DNA from: Paenirhodobacter hankyongi
Lineage (GTDB): Bacteria; Pseudomonadota; Alphaproteobacteria; Rhodobacterales; Rhodobacteraceae
Direction of reading: 5' to 3'
Assembly: GCF_003664585.1 (NCBI RefSeq)
Contig: NZ_RCHI01000004.1
Coordinates: 1-64,000, forward strand
Length of the DNA stretch: 64,000 nt
In this document: positions 27,724 to 37,258 of the stretch, piece by piece
How positions within the stretch are numbered: the stretch's first letter is position 1
Layout: each line of letters begins with the position of its first letter
Program-made: the position numbers and the translations under genes
The notes under the pieces: model-generated
Seen by the model: the letters and a program-made list of their open reading frames with translations, nothing else
The model's database searches: none
Told to the model about the DNA's origin: nothing

Positions 27724-27936
27724 CGGCACGCGTGTTTGACCTGCAGGCCTTTCTGGAAAACGATGCCGCGGGTGTCAATCATCCCGGTCGGGAGATCCAT
27801 CCGTGGCGATCGGCGAAGATTTGCACAATTGATGCGGCAATGCAGCGAAATTCGGGCGTTGTCTGCAGCTGCCGGTTGCTCGAATCCCGAAGCTGGGATA
27901 GCTGTCGACCGATCATTCCCCAGCGGAAATTCGAGA

Positions 27937-28506
27937 ATGCAGATTGAAAAAACAGCGCTGAGCGGCGTTGTCGTGATCACCCCGCGTCGCTTCGGCGATG
28001 CTCGGGGCTGGTTTTCCGAGACCTGGAATGCGGAGCGGATGGCCGAGGTCGGCCTCGATCTTGCATTCGTGCAGGACAACCACTCCCTCTCGGCCACGAA
28101 GGGCACGCTGCGCGGGCTGCACTATCAGCGCCCCCCGCATGCCCAGGACAAGCTGGTGCGCTGCACCCGCGGCGAGATCTTCGACGTGGCCGTCGACATC
28201 CGCAAGGGCAGCCCGACCTATGGCAAATGGGTGGGCGAGGTGCTGAGCGCCGAGAACGGCCGCCAGCTGCTGATCCCGAAGGGCTTCCTGCACGGTTTCG
28301 TCACCCTGACCGAGGATTGTGAAGTGCAGTACAAGTGCACCGACGTCTACGCCCCCGACTGTGACGGCGGCATCCGCTGGAACGATCCGACGATCGGCAT
28401 CGACTGGGGCCTTGGCGACACCGCACCGGTGCTTTCGGCCAAGGACGAGGTCGCGCCGCTGCTGGCCGACTTTGACAGCCCCTTCACCTGGGAGAGTGCA
28501 GAATGA
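27937..28506 (+). CDS. rfbC: dTDP-4-dehydrorhamnose 3,5-epimerase
   Basis: A 189-residue cupin enzyme, the third step from dTDP-glucose to dTDP-L-rhamnose. It has [27 protein letters not shown] (the catalytic His is in LHYQ), [17 protein letters not shown] and KGFLHGF. The order rfbC-B-D-A follows with four-base overlaps. It starts at ATG 27937. Confidence 0.96.
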   Translation: MQIEKTALSGVVVITPRRFGDARGWFSETWNAERMAEVGLDLAFVQDNHSLSATKGTLRGLHYQRPPHAQDKLVRCTRGEIFDVAVDIRKGSPTYGKWVGEVLSAENGRQLLIPKGFLHGFVTLTEDCEVQYKCTDVYAPDCDGGIRWNDPTIGIDWGLGDTAPVLSAKDEVAPLLADFDSPFTWESAE

Positions 28507-29552
28507 AACTGCTTGTGACCGGCGGTGCCGGCTTCATCGGGTCCGCCGTGGTGCGGCTTGCCGTCGCGCGTGGCCATGAAGTGGTCAACGTCGATGCGCT
28601 GACCTATGCCGCCTGCCTCGACAACGTGGCCTCGGTGGCGCAAAGCCCGCTTTATGCCTTCGAGCAGGCCGACATCCGCGACCGCGCCGCCCTTGACCGG
28701 GTGTTCGCCAAACATCGTCCCGATGCGGTGATGCACCTTGCGGCGGAAAGCCATGTCGACCGCTCGATCGACGGGCCGGGCGACTTCATCGAGACGAACG
28801 TGACCGGCACCTTCAACATGCTGGAAGCGGCTCGGAAATACTGGACCGAGGCGGGCCGCCCCGAGACCTTCCGCTTCCACCACATCTCGACCGACGAGGT
28901 CTTTGGCTCGCTGCCCAAGGATCCGTCGATCAAGTTCACCGAGGACACGCCCTACGATCCGCGCAGCCCCTATTCGGCCTCGAAGGCCTCGTCCGATCAT
29001 CTGGTGCGGGCCTGGCACGAGACCTATGGCCTGCCGGTGGTGCTGACCAACTGCTCGAACAACTACGGCCCGTTCCACTTCCCGGAAAAACTGGTGCCGG
29101 TGATCATCCTCAACGCCCTCGCGGGCAAGGCGCTGCCGATCTATGGCGACGGCTCGAACATCCGCGACTGGCTGTTCGTCGAGGATCACGCCGACGCGCT
29201 GCTTCTGGTGGTGGAAAAGGGCGAGCTTGGCCGCAGCTACAACATCGGCGGCGAGAACGAACGCACCAATCTCGAACTGGTGCGGACGCTCTGCGCCATT
29301 CTCGACGAGAAGCGGCCGAAGGCGCAGGGCAGCTATGCCGACCAGATCACCTTCGTCACCGACCGCCCGGGCCATGACGCGCGCTATGCGATCGACCCGA
29401 CGCGGATCCGCACCGAGCTCGGCTGGCGCCCTTCGGTCACCGTCGAGGAAGGCCTTGCGCGCACCGTGCAATGGTATCTCGACAACGAGCCGTGGTGGCG
29501 CGCGCTGCAGGGCCGCAAGGGCGTCGGCGAACGCCTGGGGGTCAAGGCATGA
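28503..29552 (+). CDS. rfbB: dTDP-glucose 4,6-dehydratase
   Basis: A 349-residue extended SDR, the second step of dTDP-rhamnose synthesis. It has TGGAGFIGS at the N-terminus, [22 protein letters not shown] (active-site Asp-Glu after Thr) and the catalytic [22 protein letters not shown] follows. The ATGA overlap with rfbC couples their translation. Confidence 0.97.
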   Translation: MKLLVTGGAGFIGSAVVRLAVARGHEVVNVDALTYAACLDNVASVAQSPLYAFEQADIRDRAALDRVFAKHRPDAVMHLAAESHVDRSIDGPGDFIETNVTGTFNMLEAARKYWTEAGRPETFRFHHISTDEVFGSLPKDPSIKFTEDTPYDPRSPYSASKASSDHLVRAWHETYGLPVVLTNCSNNYGPFHFPEKLVPVIILNALAGKALPIYGDGSNIRDWLFVEDHADALLLVVEKGELGRSYNIGGENERTNLELVRTLCAILDEKRPKAQGSYADQITFVTDRPGHDARYAIDPTRIRTELGWRPSVTVEEGLARTVQWYLDNEPWWRALQGRKGVGERLGVKA

Positions 29553-30397
29553 TCCTGGTCTTCGGCAAGACCGGCCAGGTTGCGACCGAATTGCAGGCGC
29601 TTGCCCCCGAGGCGCGTTTTCTCGGCCGCGACGAGGCCGACCTTTCGACCCCTGAGGCCTGTGCGGCGCAGATCCGCGCGCTGAAGCCAGAGGCGGTGAT
29701 CAATGCCGCCGCCTGGACGGCGGTGGACAAGGCCGAGGCCGAGGAGGACGCCGCGACCGTGGTGAACGGCGCCGCCCCCGCGGCGATGGCCGCGGCCTGT
29801 GCCGAGCTCGGCATTCCCTTCGTGCAGATCTCGACCGATTACGTCTTCGACGGCGCCGGCGAGACCCCCTTCACCCCCGATGCCCCGACGGCGCCGCTTG
29901 GCGCCTATGGCCGCTCGAAGCTTGCGGGCGAGGCGGGCGTGCGCGTCGCAGGCGGGGTGCATGCGATCCTGCGCACCTCCTGGGTGTTCTCGGCGCATGG
30001 CAACAACTTCCTGAAGACGATGCTGCGGCTCGGCGCCACGCGCGAGACGCTGACCGTGGTCGCCGACCAGATCGGCGGGCCGACCCCCGCGCGTGCCATC
30101 GCCGAGGCCTGCCTGACGATCGCCCGGGCGCTGATCGCCGATCCGACGAAGACCGGCACCTATCACTTCTCCGGTGCCCCCGACGTCTCCTGGGCGGATT
30201 TCGCCCGCGAGATCATGGCCCAGGCGGGGCTGTCCTGTGCCATCGTGGACATCCCCACCAGCGCCTATCCGACGCCTGCACGCCGTCCGGCCAATTCCCG
30301 GATGGCCTGCGATACCCTCTCCGCCTTCGGCCTGAGCCGACCCGACTGGCGCGCGGCGACGCGCGCAGCTCTCATGGAACTTGGAGCAATCGCATGA
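29549..30397 (+). CDS. rfbD: dTDP-4-dehydrorhamnose reductase
   Basis: A 282-residue SDR that reduces the 4-keto intermediate to dTDP-L-rhamnose. It has the family N-terminus [36 protein letters not shown] and the catalytic [14 protein letters not shown] near the C-terminus is typical. It overlaps rfbB and rfbA by four bases each. Confidence 0.96.
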   Translation: MILVFGKTGQVATELQALAPEARFLGRDEADLSTPEACAAQIRALKPEAVINAAAWTAVDKAEAEEDAATVVNGAAPAAMAAACAELGIPFVQISTDYVFDGAGETPFTPDAPTAPLGAYGRSKLAGEAGVRVAGGVHAILRTSWVFSAHGNNFLKTMLRLGATRETLTVVADQIGGPTPARAIAEACLTIARALIADPTKTGTYHFSGAPDVSWADFAREIMAQAGLSCAIVDIPTSAYPTPARRPANSRMACDTLSAFGLSRPDWRAATRAALMELGAIA

Positions 30398-31275
30398 AAC
30401 GCAAGGGCATTATCCTGGCCGGGGGCTCCGGCACGCGGCTTTACCCGATCACCATCGGGGTCTCGAAGCAGCTTCTGCCGGTCTATGACAAGCCGATGAT
30501 CTATTATCCGCTGTCGGTGCTGATGCTGGCCGGGATCCGCGAGATCGCGGTGATCACCACGCCGCAGGACCAGGACCAGTTCAAGCGCACGCTGGGCGAC
30601 GGCAGCCAGTGGGGGCTGAGCCTGACCTACATCGAGCAGCCCTCGCCCGACGGGCTGGCGCAGGCCTATCTGCTGGCCGAGGACTTCCTCGCCGGCGCGC
30701 CTTCGGCGATGGTGCTGGGCGACAACATCTTCTTCGGCCATGGCCTGCCCGAGATCCTCGGGGCCGCAGGTGCGCAGACCGAGGGCGGCACCGTCTTCGG
30801 CTATCGCGTGGCCGATCCGGAACGCTATGGCGTGGTCGATTTCGACGCGTCGGGCAAGGTCCGCTCGATCATCGAGAAACCCGAGGTGCCGCCCTCGAAC
30901 TATGCCGTCACCGGGCTTTACTTCCTCGACGGTTCGGCGCCCGAGCGCGCGCGCAAGGTGGTGCCTTCGCCGCGCGGCGAGCTTGAAATCGTGACGCTGC
31001 TCGAGATGTATCTTGCCGAGGGGCTGCTGAACGTGCAGCAGATGGGCCGTGGCTATGCCTGGCTCGATACCGGCACGCATGGTTCGCTGCTCGATGCCGG
31101 CAATTTCGTGCGCACGCTGTCGAGCCGTCAGGGACTGCAGACGGGCTGCCCCGAGGAGATCGCCTTCATGCAGGGCTGGATCGACCGCGCGCAGCTGGCC
31201 GACATGGCCGAGACCTACAAGAAGACCGGCTACGGCCAGTATCTGAAAGGCCTGCTCGGGGCCGCTCGCGGCTGA
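30394..31275 (+). CDS. rfbA: Glucose-1-phosphate thymidylyltransferase
   Basis: A 293-residue nucleotidyltransferase, the first step of dTDP-rhamnose synthesis. It has the nucleotide site LAGGSGTRLYPIT, KQLLPVYDKPMIYYPLS and the metal-site region VLGDNIFFGHG. It ends the rfbCBDA unit. A TTGACA lies at 31337 in the 101-base gap before the next gene, but no good -10 box accompanies it. Confidence 0.97.
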   Translation: MKRKGIILAGGSGTRLYPITIGVSKQLLPVYDKPMIYYPLSVLMLAGIREIAVITTPQDQDQFKRTLGDGSQWGLSLTYIEQPSPDGLAQAYLLAEDFLAGAPSAMVLGDNIFFGHGLPEILGAAGAQTEGGTVFGYRVADPERYGVVDFDASGKVRSIIEKPEVPPSNYAVTGLYFLDGSAPERARKVVPSPRGELEIVTLLEMYLAEGLLNVQQMGRGYAWLDTGTHGSLLDAGNFVRTLSSRQGLQTGCPEEIAFMQGWIDRAQLADMAETYKKTGYGQYLKGLLGAARG

Positions 31276-31376
31276 GACCGTGTTTTGGTGCGCCCCCGTG
31301 TTCGGGCGGCGCATCAAAGCATCCTGTTTGTATCAGTTGACACCGTTTCGGTATTTAGAGATCCGAGAGACAACGC

Positions 31377-34300
31377 ATGTCCGAATTGCCCGCCGACGTC
31401 CGGGAGAACATCCCCGAGTATTACGACCTTGTCGCAAGCAGCGGCTATTTCGATGCGCCCTGGTATCTGAAGCGCTACCCAGATGTCGCCGCGACCGGGC
31501 TGGACCCGCTGGTGCATTATCTGCGGATCGGTGCGCTGCTGCAGCGCAATCCGTCGCCTCTGTTCGACACGGCCTTCTACGTGCGGCAACGCGGCGACGA
31601 TCTGCCCGCGGGAGTGCCGCCGCTTGTCGACTTCCTGACCCGTGGCCGTGCCCGGGGCTGGCGAGCGCGGGAAAAGCAGGGCCGGGCGGCGCTGGTGGTG
31701 CATGTGTTCCACCTCGACGTGCTGGCCGATCTGACCGGCTATGCCGCGAATTTCCCTGCCGGTGCCGACCGGTTCGTGACCTGCCCGGACAGCTTCGGCG
31801 AGGCCGAGCTTGCCCGGATCGCCAAGGCCCTGCCGGGGGCGCGGATCGTGCAGGTGCCGAATGCCGGCCAGGACGTGGGCGCGATGCTGGCGCTTGACGC
31901 CAAGGTCGACCTGACGCGCTATGACCTGATCTGCAAGATGCACAGCAAGAAGGGCGCGAAGGAGCCCGCGCGCTGGCGCCACGCGCTGCTGCGCGGCATC
32001 CTCGGCTCGCGCGCCCAGGTCGAGCAGATCCTCGAGGCTTTCGAACGCGATCCGCGCCTGACGCTGGTGGGGGCGCGGCAGCTCTACCTGCACGGGCCGA
32101 CCTACATGTGGCAGAACGCCGAGACGCTCGGCAAGATGTTCTCCGGGCTGATCGGCGATTTTGATTACATGACGCGGGACTGGGGCTTCATCGGCGGCAC
32201 CTGCTTCTGGATCCGCGGCGATGCCTTCGCCGAGATCCGAGACGCCGTCGCCCCGGTCGAGTTCAAGCCGGCGGCCTATACCGATGACGGCACCGTCGCG
32301 CACAGCGTCGAGCGCCTGTTCGGCATGATCGCGGCCCTGCGCGGCGGCTCGGTGCTGCTGTGCGACGTGAGCACCCCCGAAGAGATGGAGATCGTGCACG
32401 GCGGCTTCCCGCGCAACGGCTCGCGCGAGCGGGTGATGATCTCGGATCTGCTGCGCAAGATCGACTTCCCGGTCGAGCTGGCGCGCAAGTGGACGCCGCG
32501 CGGTGCGATCAACGGCAGCGGCCCCACCTTCGTGCGCGGCTGGCTGGCGCTGGTCGGTGATCCGCAGCCCCGCCGCGGCTATCTGCAGATCGAGGGCGAG
32601 CGGCTGCCCTTCGTCGCCGGCAACTTCCGCGCCGACCTCAAGCAGCATGGCGTCAACGAGGGCTGGCACGCGTTTCAGGTCTCGGTCCCGGGCTCGCTGT
32701 GCGATGGCAAGCCGCATGAGGTGGTGCTGTTCGACGAGGCGACCGGGATCGAGCTTGGCCGCCACAAGTGCAGCTGGGCGAAACCGAAGCGCAACTATTG
32801 GGACTTCCAGGGCTTCCTGAAGTCGTCGATGACCGAGCCCGAGGTGATGACCCCCTTCGTCGAAGAGGACAAGCGCGCCTTCGCGGTGATGGAGAACATC
32901 GCCGACCGCATGGCGGGCAAGGGCCTTGCCGCAGAGTCGCGGCCGCTTGTGTCGGTCGTGATGCCGATGTTCAACCGCGCCGGCATCGTCGGCGAGGCGA
33001 TCGCCTCGGTGCTTGCGCAGACCTATCCGAGCTTCGAGCTGATCGTGGTCGACGATGGCAGCAGCGACGACAGCGTGGCGACGGTGCGCGGCTTTGACGA
33101 TCCGCGCATCCGGCTGATCGAACTGGGCGAGAACCAGGGCGTCACGGTGGCGCGCAACACCGCGCTGCGCGCCGCGCAGGGCGAGATCATCGCCTATCTC
33201 GACAGCGACAACACCTGGGATGACCGCTTCCTTGCGGCCCATGTGGGCGCGCTGCTCGAGCTGCCGGATGCCGACATGATCTATTCCGGCGTGCTGCTCT
33301 ACAGCGGCCAAGCGACCGAGCCCTATGCGATCCGCTATGGCCACCTGCACCGGGCGCTGCTCGAGAACAAGAACTACATCGACAACAACATCATCGTCCA
33401 TCGCCGCGCCTTCCTCGACCGGCTGGGCGGGTTCGATGAGGCCCTGCGCCGCTATGTCGACTGGGATCTGATCCTGCGCGCGACCGAGCTCGGGCGGGTC
33501 TATTCGGTGCCGATGCTGCTGTGCCATTACTACTACAGCCGCACCGAGAACGCGATCACCGACAACCCGACCCATGTCGCCCATCTCGACGTGCTGCGCG
33601 AGAACCTCGCGGCGCGGCAGGAGGCGCATCTTGCGCAGCTCGACACCGCCGATCTGGTCCGCCCGGTCAGCATCATCGTGCCGAACTGGCAATCGCTCGA
33701 GGACATTCGGGACTGCATCGAGGCGCTGCACCGGCGCGACTGGAAGGGGATGCTCGACATCATCGTGGTCGACAATGACTCGACCGAGGAGGTGCGGGCC
33801 TATCTGCGCGCCGAGCACGAGGCCGGGCGCATCCGTTTCGAGCCGCTCGACGGCAATTACGGCTTCACCTATGCGGTCAATATCGGCATCGCACTGGCCC
33901 GGCCCGAGTCGGACGTGATCTTGCTCAACAACGACGCGATCGCCCAGCCCGGCGCGGTGCAGGCGCTGCAACGCGCTTGCCTCGGCAATCCGCGCGCCGG
34001 CATGACCGTGCCGCGCCAGATCCTGCCCGCCGGCACCAAGACGCTGCGCACCCATGTGCCCTTCGCGCGCGAGACGAACGATTGCGACGTGAACATCTCG
34101 GCCCATCACCGCAACGTGGCGACTGTGCCGGTGTTCCATGACGGCGGCGAGCTCGAGCTGAACTATGCCGCCTTCTTCGCGGTCTACATCCGGCGCGAGC
34201 TTCTGGACGAGATCGGGCCGCTCGATGCGGAATACGGGCGCCATTACCGCTCGGACCGGGTCTATTCCGACATGATGCGCAACCTGACCGAGTACCGCAT

Positions 34301-34472
34301 GTTCTATGTCCCGGACTCGCATTTCATCCACAAGCTGCAGAAGGCGACGGACCACCTGCGCGACGTGGGCGAGAAGGACAAGAGCTTCGAGCTGATGTTC
34401 AAGCGCAACCAGTGGGATGCCGAGACCGCGGCGCGGCTGAACTTCCGCTCGCCGCCCTGGGACGTGTTCTGA
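31377..34472 (+). CDS. Trimodular glycosyltransferase: RgpF-like domain plus two GT2 domains
   Basis: A 1031-residue protein. Residues ~24-52 hold a YFDAPWYLKRYPDV / DPLVHYLRIGA module. Residues ~105-375 form a rhamnan-synthesis RgpF-like domain (NAGQDVGAMLAL, DLICKMHSKKG, GGTCFWIRGDA). From ~522 a GT2 domain begins (SVVMPMFNRAG, VDDGSSDDS, AYLDSDNTWDD). From ~762 a second GT2 begins (SIIVPNWQS, IVVDNDSTEE, ILLNNDAIAQPG). The fusion could add successive sugars, probably including rhamnose given the adjacent rfb genes. It is cytoplasmic, with no membrane segment seen. Confidence 0.88.
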   Translation: MSELPADVRENIPEYYDLVASSGYFDAPWYLKRYPDVAATGLDPLVHYLRIGALLQRNPSPLFDTAFYVRQRGDDLPAGVPPLVDFLTRGRARGWRAREKQGRAALVVHVFHLDVLADLTGYAANFPAGADRFVTCPDSFGEAELARIAKALPGARIVQVPNAGQDVGAMLALDAKVDLTRYDLICKMHSKKGAKEPARWRHALLRGILGSRAQVEQILEAFERDPRLTLVGARQLYLHGPTYMWQNAETLGKMFSGLIGDFDYMTRDWGFIGGTCFWIRGDAFAEIRDAVAPVEFKPAAYTDDGTVAHSVERLFGMIAALRGGSVLLCDVSTPEEMEIVHGGFPRNGSRERVMISDLLRKIDFPVELARKWTPRGAINGSGPTFVRGWLALVGDPQPRRGYLQIEGERLPFVAGNFRADLKQHGVNEGWHAFQVSVPGSLCDGKPHEVVLFDEATGIELGRHKCSWAKPKRNYWDFQGFLKSSMTEPEVMTPFVEEDKRAFAVMENIADRMAGKGLAAESRPLVSVVMPMFNRAGIVGEAIASVLAQTYPSFELIVVDDGSSDDSVATVRGFDDPRIRLIELGENQGVTVARNTALRAAQGEIIAYLDSDNTWDDRFLAAHVGALLELPDADMIYSGVLLYSGQATEPYAIRYGHLHRALLENKNYIDNNIIVHRRAFLDRLGGFDEALRRYVDWDLILRATELGRVYSVPMLLCHYYYSRTENAITDNPTHVAHLDVLRENLAARQEAHLAQLDTADLVRPVSIIVPNWQSLEDIRDCIEALHRRDWKGMLDIIVVDNDSTEEVRAYLRAEHEAGRIRFEPLDGNYGFTYAVNIGIALARPESDVILLNNDAIAQPGAVQALQRACLGNPRAGMTVPRQILPAGTKTLRTHVPFARETNDCDVNISAHHRNVATVPVFHDGGELELNYAAFFAVYIRRELLDEIGPLDAEYGRHYRSDRVYSDMMRNLTEYRMFYVPDSHFIHKLQKATDHLRDVGEKDKSFELMFKRNQWDAETAARLNFRSPPWDVF

Positions 34473-34491
34473 ACCTTCCCGGCTGATCCCT

Positions 34492-34526
34492 CGGCGGCTT
34501 GCCGCCGGGGGCAGCATGACATGCTG
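34492..34526 (+). repeat. Two adjacent perfect inverted repeats
   Basis: CGGCGGC-TT-GCCGCCG (34492-34507) and CAGCATG-A-CATGCTG (34512-34526), in the 167-base gap between the large GT gene and a sulfotransferase-like gene. The first may terminate the GT transcript. The second, an odd-length palindrome, looks more like a protein-binding site. Confidence 0.45.
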
Positions 34527-34639
34527 TGTTCCGAGGGGGGCATGGCAAAGCTGAGCGCAATGGCTGCGGTGCCCGCCCTTTCCGGAATGCGGCGGGCTCT
34601 CCGATCTGGCACGGTCCGGAACAAGAAGGAGAGGGGCAG

Positions 34640-35758
34640 ATGACGCGGATCGTCTTGCACGCCGGACCGGAGAAATGCGGATCTTCCTCCATTCAGGCCG
34701 CGATCCTCGAGCCCGGGGCGGCGCTGCGCGATCACCTGACCGGGGTCCTGCTGCCGCCGGCGGAGGTGCTGAAGCTTGACCGCGACCATCCCGATCCCGC
34801 GGTCGAGGACAGGTTTCATGCGTTCATCACGCAGGCACAGGCCGCCCGACCGGGCAAGGTGCTCGTGCTGAGCCACGAGATGATGTTCAAGATGGTGCCC
34901 GCTCTGCTCAACCTGTCGCGAATCGCGCAGGCGCATGCCGACGAGGTGGTGGTCGTGGCCCATGTCCGGCGGCAGTCGGATTTCCTTGTCTCGGCCTTCG
35001 GGCAATGGCTGTTCCGCGCCCCGGCACGGATCGCGGAAAGTGCCGCGGTGCTGCGCGAGCACGGGCTTGATCCGTCGCTGTTCTGGGGTGTCGAGCGACA
35101 CCTGATCGCGGTGCTCCTCGGCGGCTGGATGGTTGGGCGGCAGCTCAGCGGCCATTTCTATCTCGACTGGTCGCAAAGCGTGCCGGAGCGGGTGGAGGCG
35201 CTCGCGGCACTCGGGGTGCCTCTCTCCGTCGGACTGTTGCCCCGACCGGGTTTCGAAAGACCGCTGATCGCCGATTTCCTCGGCCGGATCGGCCTGCCCG
35301 AGACGCTTGCCGAGGCGGTCGAACAGCTGCGCAACCCGGCCTTTCCACCCGCCCTCATCGAGGGGGTCTGCGCCGCGATCGAGGCCGGGCACGCGATGCC
35401 CGGGCCGCATGAGCACAATGACTTCTTCGAGGATATGGGCGCGGTGACCGCGGGCGGGGCGAAGCCGGCCGAGCCTTTCCTCGGCCTGCTTCGGGACCGG
35501 GTGGACAGGGCCTTCGCCGCGGCCAATGCGACCTTCGCGGGGCAGTTCGATCTGCCCCCTGCCTATTTCGCACCGGACCGACAGGTCACGCAGACGCAGG
35601 CCGAGGAGACGATCCGGCACGAGGCGCAGGCCCGGGCCGCCCTTCCCGCGGCGCTGCGCGCTCGCGAACAGGCCGCCCGCGTGGCATTGGCACGGATGGC
35701 CTGGGCCGCCTGGCGGGGGCGGCGCGAGGGATCGGAGGGACATCTCGTCACGGCATGA
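34640..35758 (+). CDS. Sulfotransferase-like P-loop protein
   Basis: A 372-residue protein starting at ATG 34640 behind AAGGAGAG. The N-terminal HAGPEKCGSSSIQ matches the PAPS 5'-phosphosulfate loop of carbohydrate sulfotransferases, with Cys where most members have Thr (KTGS). A later strand, VVVVAHVRRQSDFLVSAFGQ, carries the Arg and Ser of the 3'-phosphate site. The C-terminal 60 residues are Ala/Arg-rich and helical. It may transfer sulfate to the glycan built by the neighbours; the substrate is unknown. Confidence 0.7.
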   Translation: MTRIVLHAGPEKCGSSSIQAAILEPGAALRDHLTGVLLPPAEVLKLDRDHPDPAVEDRFHAFITQAQAARPGKVLVLSHEMMFKMVPALLNLSRIAQAHADEVVVVAHVRRQSDFLVSAFGQWLFRAPARIAESAAVLREHGLDPSLFWGVERHLIAVLLGGWMVGRQLSGHFYLDWSQSVPERVEALAALGVPLSVGLLPRPGFERPLIADFLGRIGLPETLAEAVEQLRNPAFPPALIEGVCAAIEAGHAMPGPHEHNDFFEDMGAVTAGGAKPAEPFLGLLRDRVDRAFAAANATFAGQFDLPPAYFAPDRQVTQTQAEETIRHEAQARAALPAALRAREQAARVALARMAWAAWRGRREGSEGHLVTA

Positions 35759-35857
35759 CCCGGCTTGCTGTTTCTCCTGCGCTCGGAATAGAGTGAAAAT
35801 GTGGTTGCGAGTTTGGCGATTTCGCCTTTTCCCGAGATCGACGACAGGCACGAACAG

Positions 35858-37210
35858 ATGACACATACCGAGCTTCAGGACTGCCGCACCGTGTGCATCT
35901 CAGCGCCCGAGGAGGAGGTCCTGAATGCCTGTCGCGAGATGGGGGTGCGGGGCTACCTGATCGATGGCGAGACCGGTCTGGTGCTGATGACCTCGATCGC
36001 GGAGGCACAAAGGGTCGTGGCGCGGTTTGGCGTGCGCGCCGTCGAGGGGCTGTCTGCGGTACAGCTCAGGGAGCTGCCGCCCGCCATCTCCCGGCTGTCG
36101 CGCAAGACCTCGACGAGCCTGCGCGGGGCGATCGACGGCTTCGACGGCAAGAGCGCGATCGGCGGCTGGGTGCATCCGGATCTGGCGCCGGATCGGCGGA
36201 TCCGGGTCTTTCGCGGCGAGACGCAGATCGCCGAGGTGACGGCGGATCTCTTCCGACCAGATCTGTTCGAGGCGGGCATCGGCGACGGGATTGCGGGGTT
36301 CTCTTGCCGGCTGCCCGGCCTTGCCGGGCAGGGCGGTGACATCGAGATCCGCACGATCGGCGGGGATGTCCTGGCCCGCTGGGCCGCTCCTGCGCCGGCC
36401 CCGGAGGCCGCCGCTGCCGCGCCGGCCCGTGTCGCGACGCGGCTCGGGGCCGGGGAAGTGCCCGGCCCCCCCGGGGGGGGGGGGCATTACTGCGTCGATC
36501 TGGGCGGGTTCTCTCTCGACTATTATCTCGTCCCGGGGCGGAGCGGACGGATGGTTGTGTTCTCGCCGGGGTTCCTCGATGCCAAGCGCTTTCCCTATCC
36601 CTATTTCCAGCGCATGAAATGGGCGCAGCGGCTGGAGGACACCTGCGTCTTCCTCACCGATCCGTCTTTGCTGCTGGGCGACACCCAGATCGGCTGGTTC
36701 ATCGGCAACCGGACGACCCATTATCTGCCGGTGGTCGCGCGCTATGTCGAAACGCTGGCGGCGTCGCTTGGGACGGCGCCCACCGATCTGCTGTTCTTCG
36801 GCTCGAGCGCGGGCGGGTTTTCCTCGATCGGGATGGCGGCACATGTGCGGGGGGCGCGGGCGCTTGCGGTGAACCCGCAGACCAATGCGCTGAAGCTGCA
36901 CAGCCCGCTGCAGCTGGCCAACACGCTGCGGTGCTGTCTGGGGGTGTCGTCGCTCGTCGATGCCTATCGCGACTACCGGCCGCGGCTGATCCTGAGCGAG
37001 ATGTTCCGGCAGCTTGGTCACGTGCCGCGCATGACGATCTGGCAGAACTTCTACGATCACTACCACGTCGAGCATCACCTGCTGCCGTTCCTGCAGGAGA
37101 TCAAGGATCTGTGGCCGACCGAAGAGCTGGATGTGCGTCTTGCCGCGCGCCCGGACGAGGGGCACGATCCGCCCGATCTGCAGGTCATCGAGCCGCTGTT
37201 CTGGCCCTAG
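35858..37210 (+). CDS. Alpha/beta-hydrolase-like protein with a poly-G tract in its linker
   Basis: A 450-residue protein. An N-terminal ~190-residue region, partly beta-rich, contains GAIDGFDGKSAIGGWVHPD. An Ala/Pro/Gly linker follows, encoded across a C7G12 tract (36466-36484). The C-terminal domain (~225-450) has the nucleophile-elbow motif FGSSAGGF and a late DEGHDPP with a candidate catalytic His. An esterase or deacetylase acting on the polysaccharide is possible, but this is inference. GTG 35801 would add 19 residues; ATG 35858 is preferred. One-base changes in the G tract would remove the hydrolase domain. Confidence 0.7.
   Translation: MTHTELQDCRTVCISAPEEEVLNACREMGVRGYLIDGETGLVLMTSIAEAQRVVARFGVRAVEGLSAVQLRELPPAISRLSRKTSTSLRGAIDGFDGKSAIGGWVHPDLAPDRRIRVFRGETQIAEVTADLFRPDLFEAGIGDGIAGFSCRLPGLAGQGGDIEIRTIGGDVLARWAAPAPAPEAAAAAPARVATRLGAGEVPGPPGGGGHYCVDLGGFSLDYYLVPGRSGRMVVFSPGFLDAKRFPYPYFQRMKWAQRLEDTCVFLTDPSLLLGDTQIGWFIGNRTTHYLPVVARYVETLAASLGTAPTDLLFFGSSAGGFSSIGMAAHVRGARALAVNPQTNALKLHSPLQLANTLRCCLGVSSLVDAYRDYRPRLILSEMFRQLGHVPRMTIWQNFYDHYHVEHHLLPFLQEIKDLWPTEELDVRLAARPDEGHDPPDLQVIEPLFWP
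36466..36484 (+). repeat. C7G12 homopolymer tract inside a coding region
   Basis: Seven C (36466-36472) followed directly by twelve G (36473-36484), encoding part of the PGPPGGGG linker. It is self-complementary over 14 bases. The tract length keeps the frame open as sequenced. Tracts like this are slippage-prone, and in other bacteria they drive phase variation. Confidence 0.9.
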
Positions 37211-37218
37211 AGGGCGGC

Positions 37219-37243
37219 CCCCTGGCGCGGTCGCGCCAAGGGG
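37219..37243. terminator. Bidirectional hairpin between convergent genes
   Basis: CCCC-TGGCGCG (37219-37229), loop GT, CGCGCCA-A-GGGG (37232-37243): 11 pairs with one bulged A. It lies between the hydrolase-like gene and the minus-strand epimerase gene, where a shared terminator is expected. There is no strong U-run. Confidence 0.55.
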
Positions 37244-37258
37244 CAAGCTCGGTGGCCG

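Noticed and set aside
31314-34517. A ~1067-codon open frame antisense to the trimodular glycosyltransferase gene
   Set aside because: The plus strand shows RgpF and GT2 motifs throughout; the antisense product has none and no ribosome site.
37219-37243. Short GC palindromes as possible CRISPR repeats or attachment sites
   Set aside because: They occur singly at gene ends and behave like terminators; no regularly spaced direct repeats with spacers were seen anywhere.
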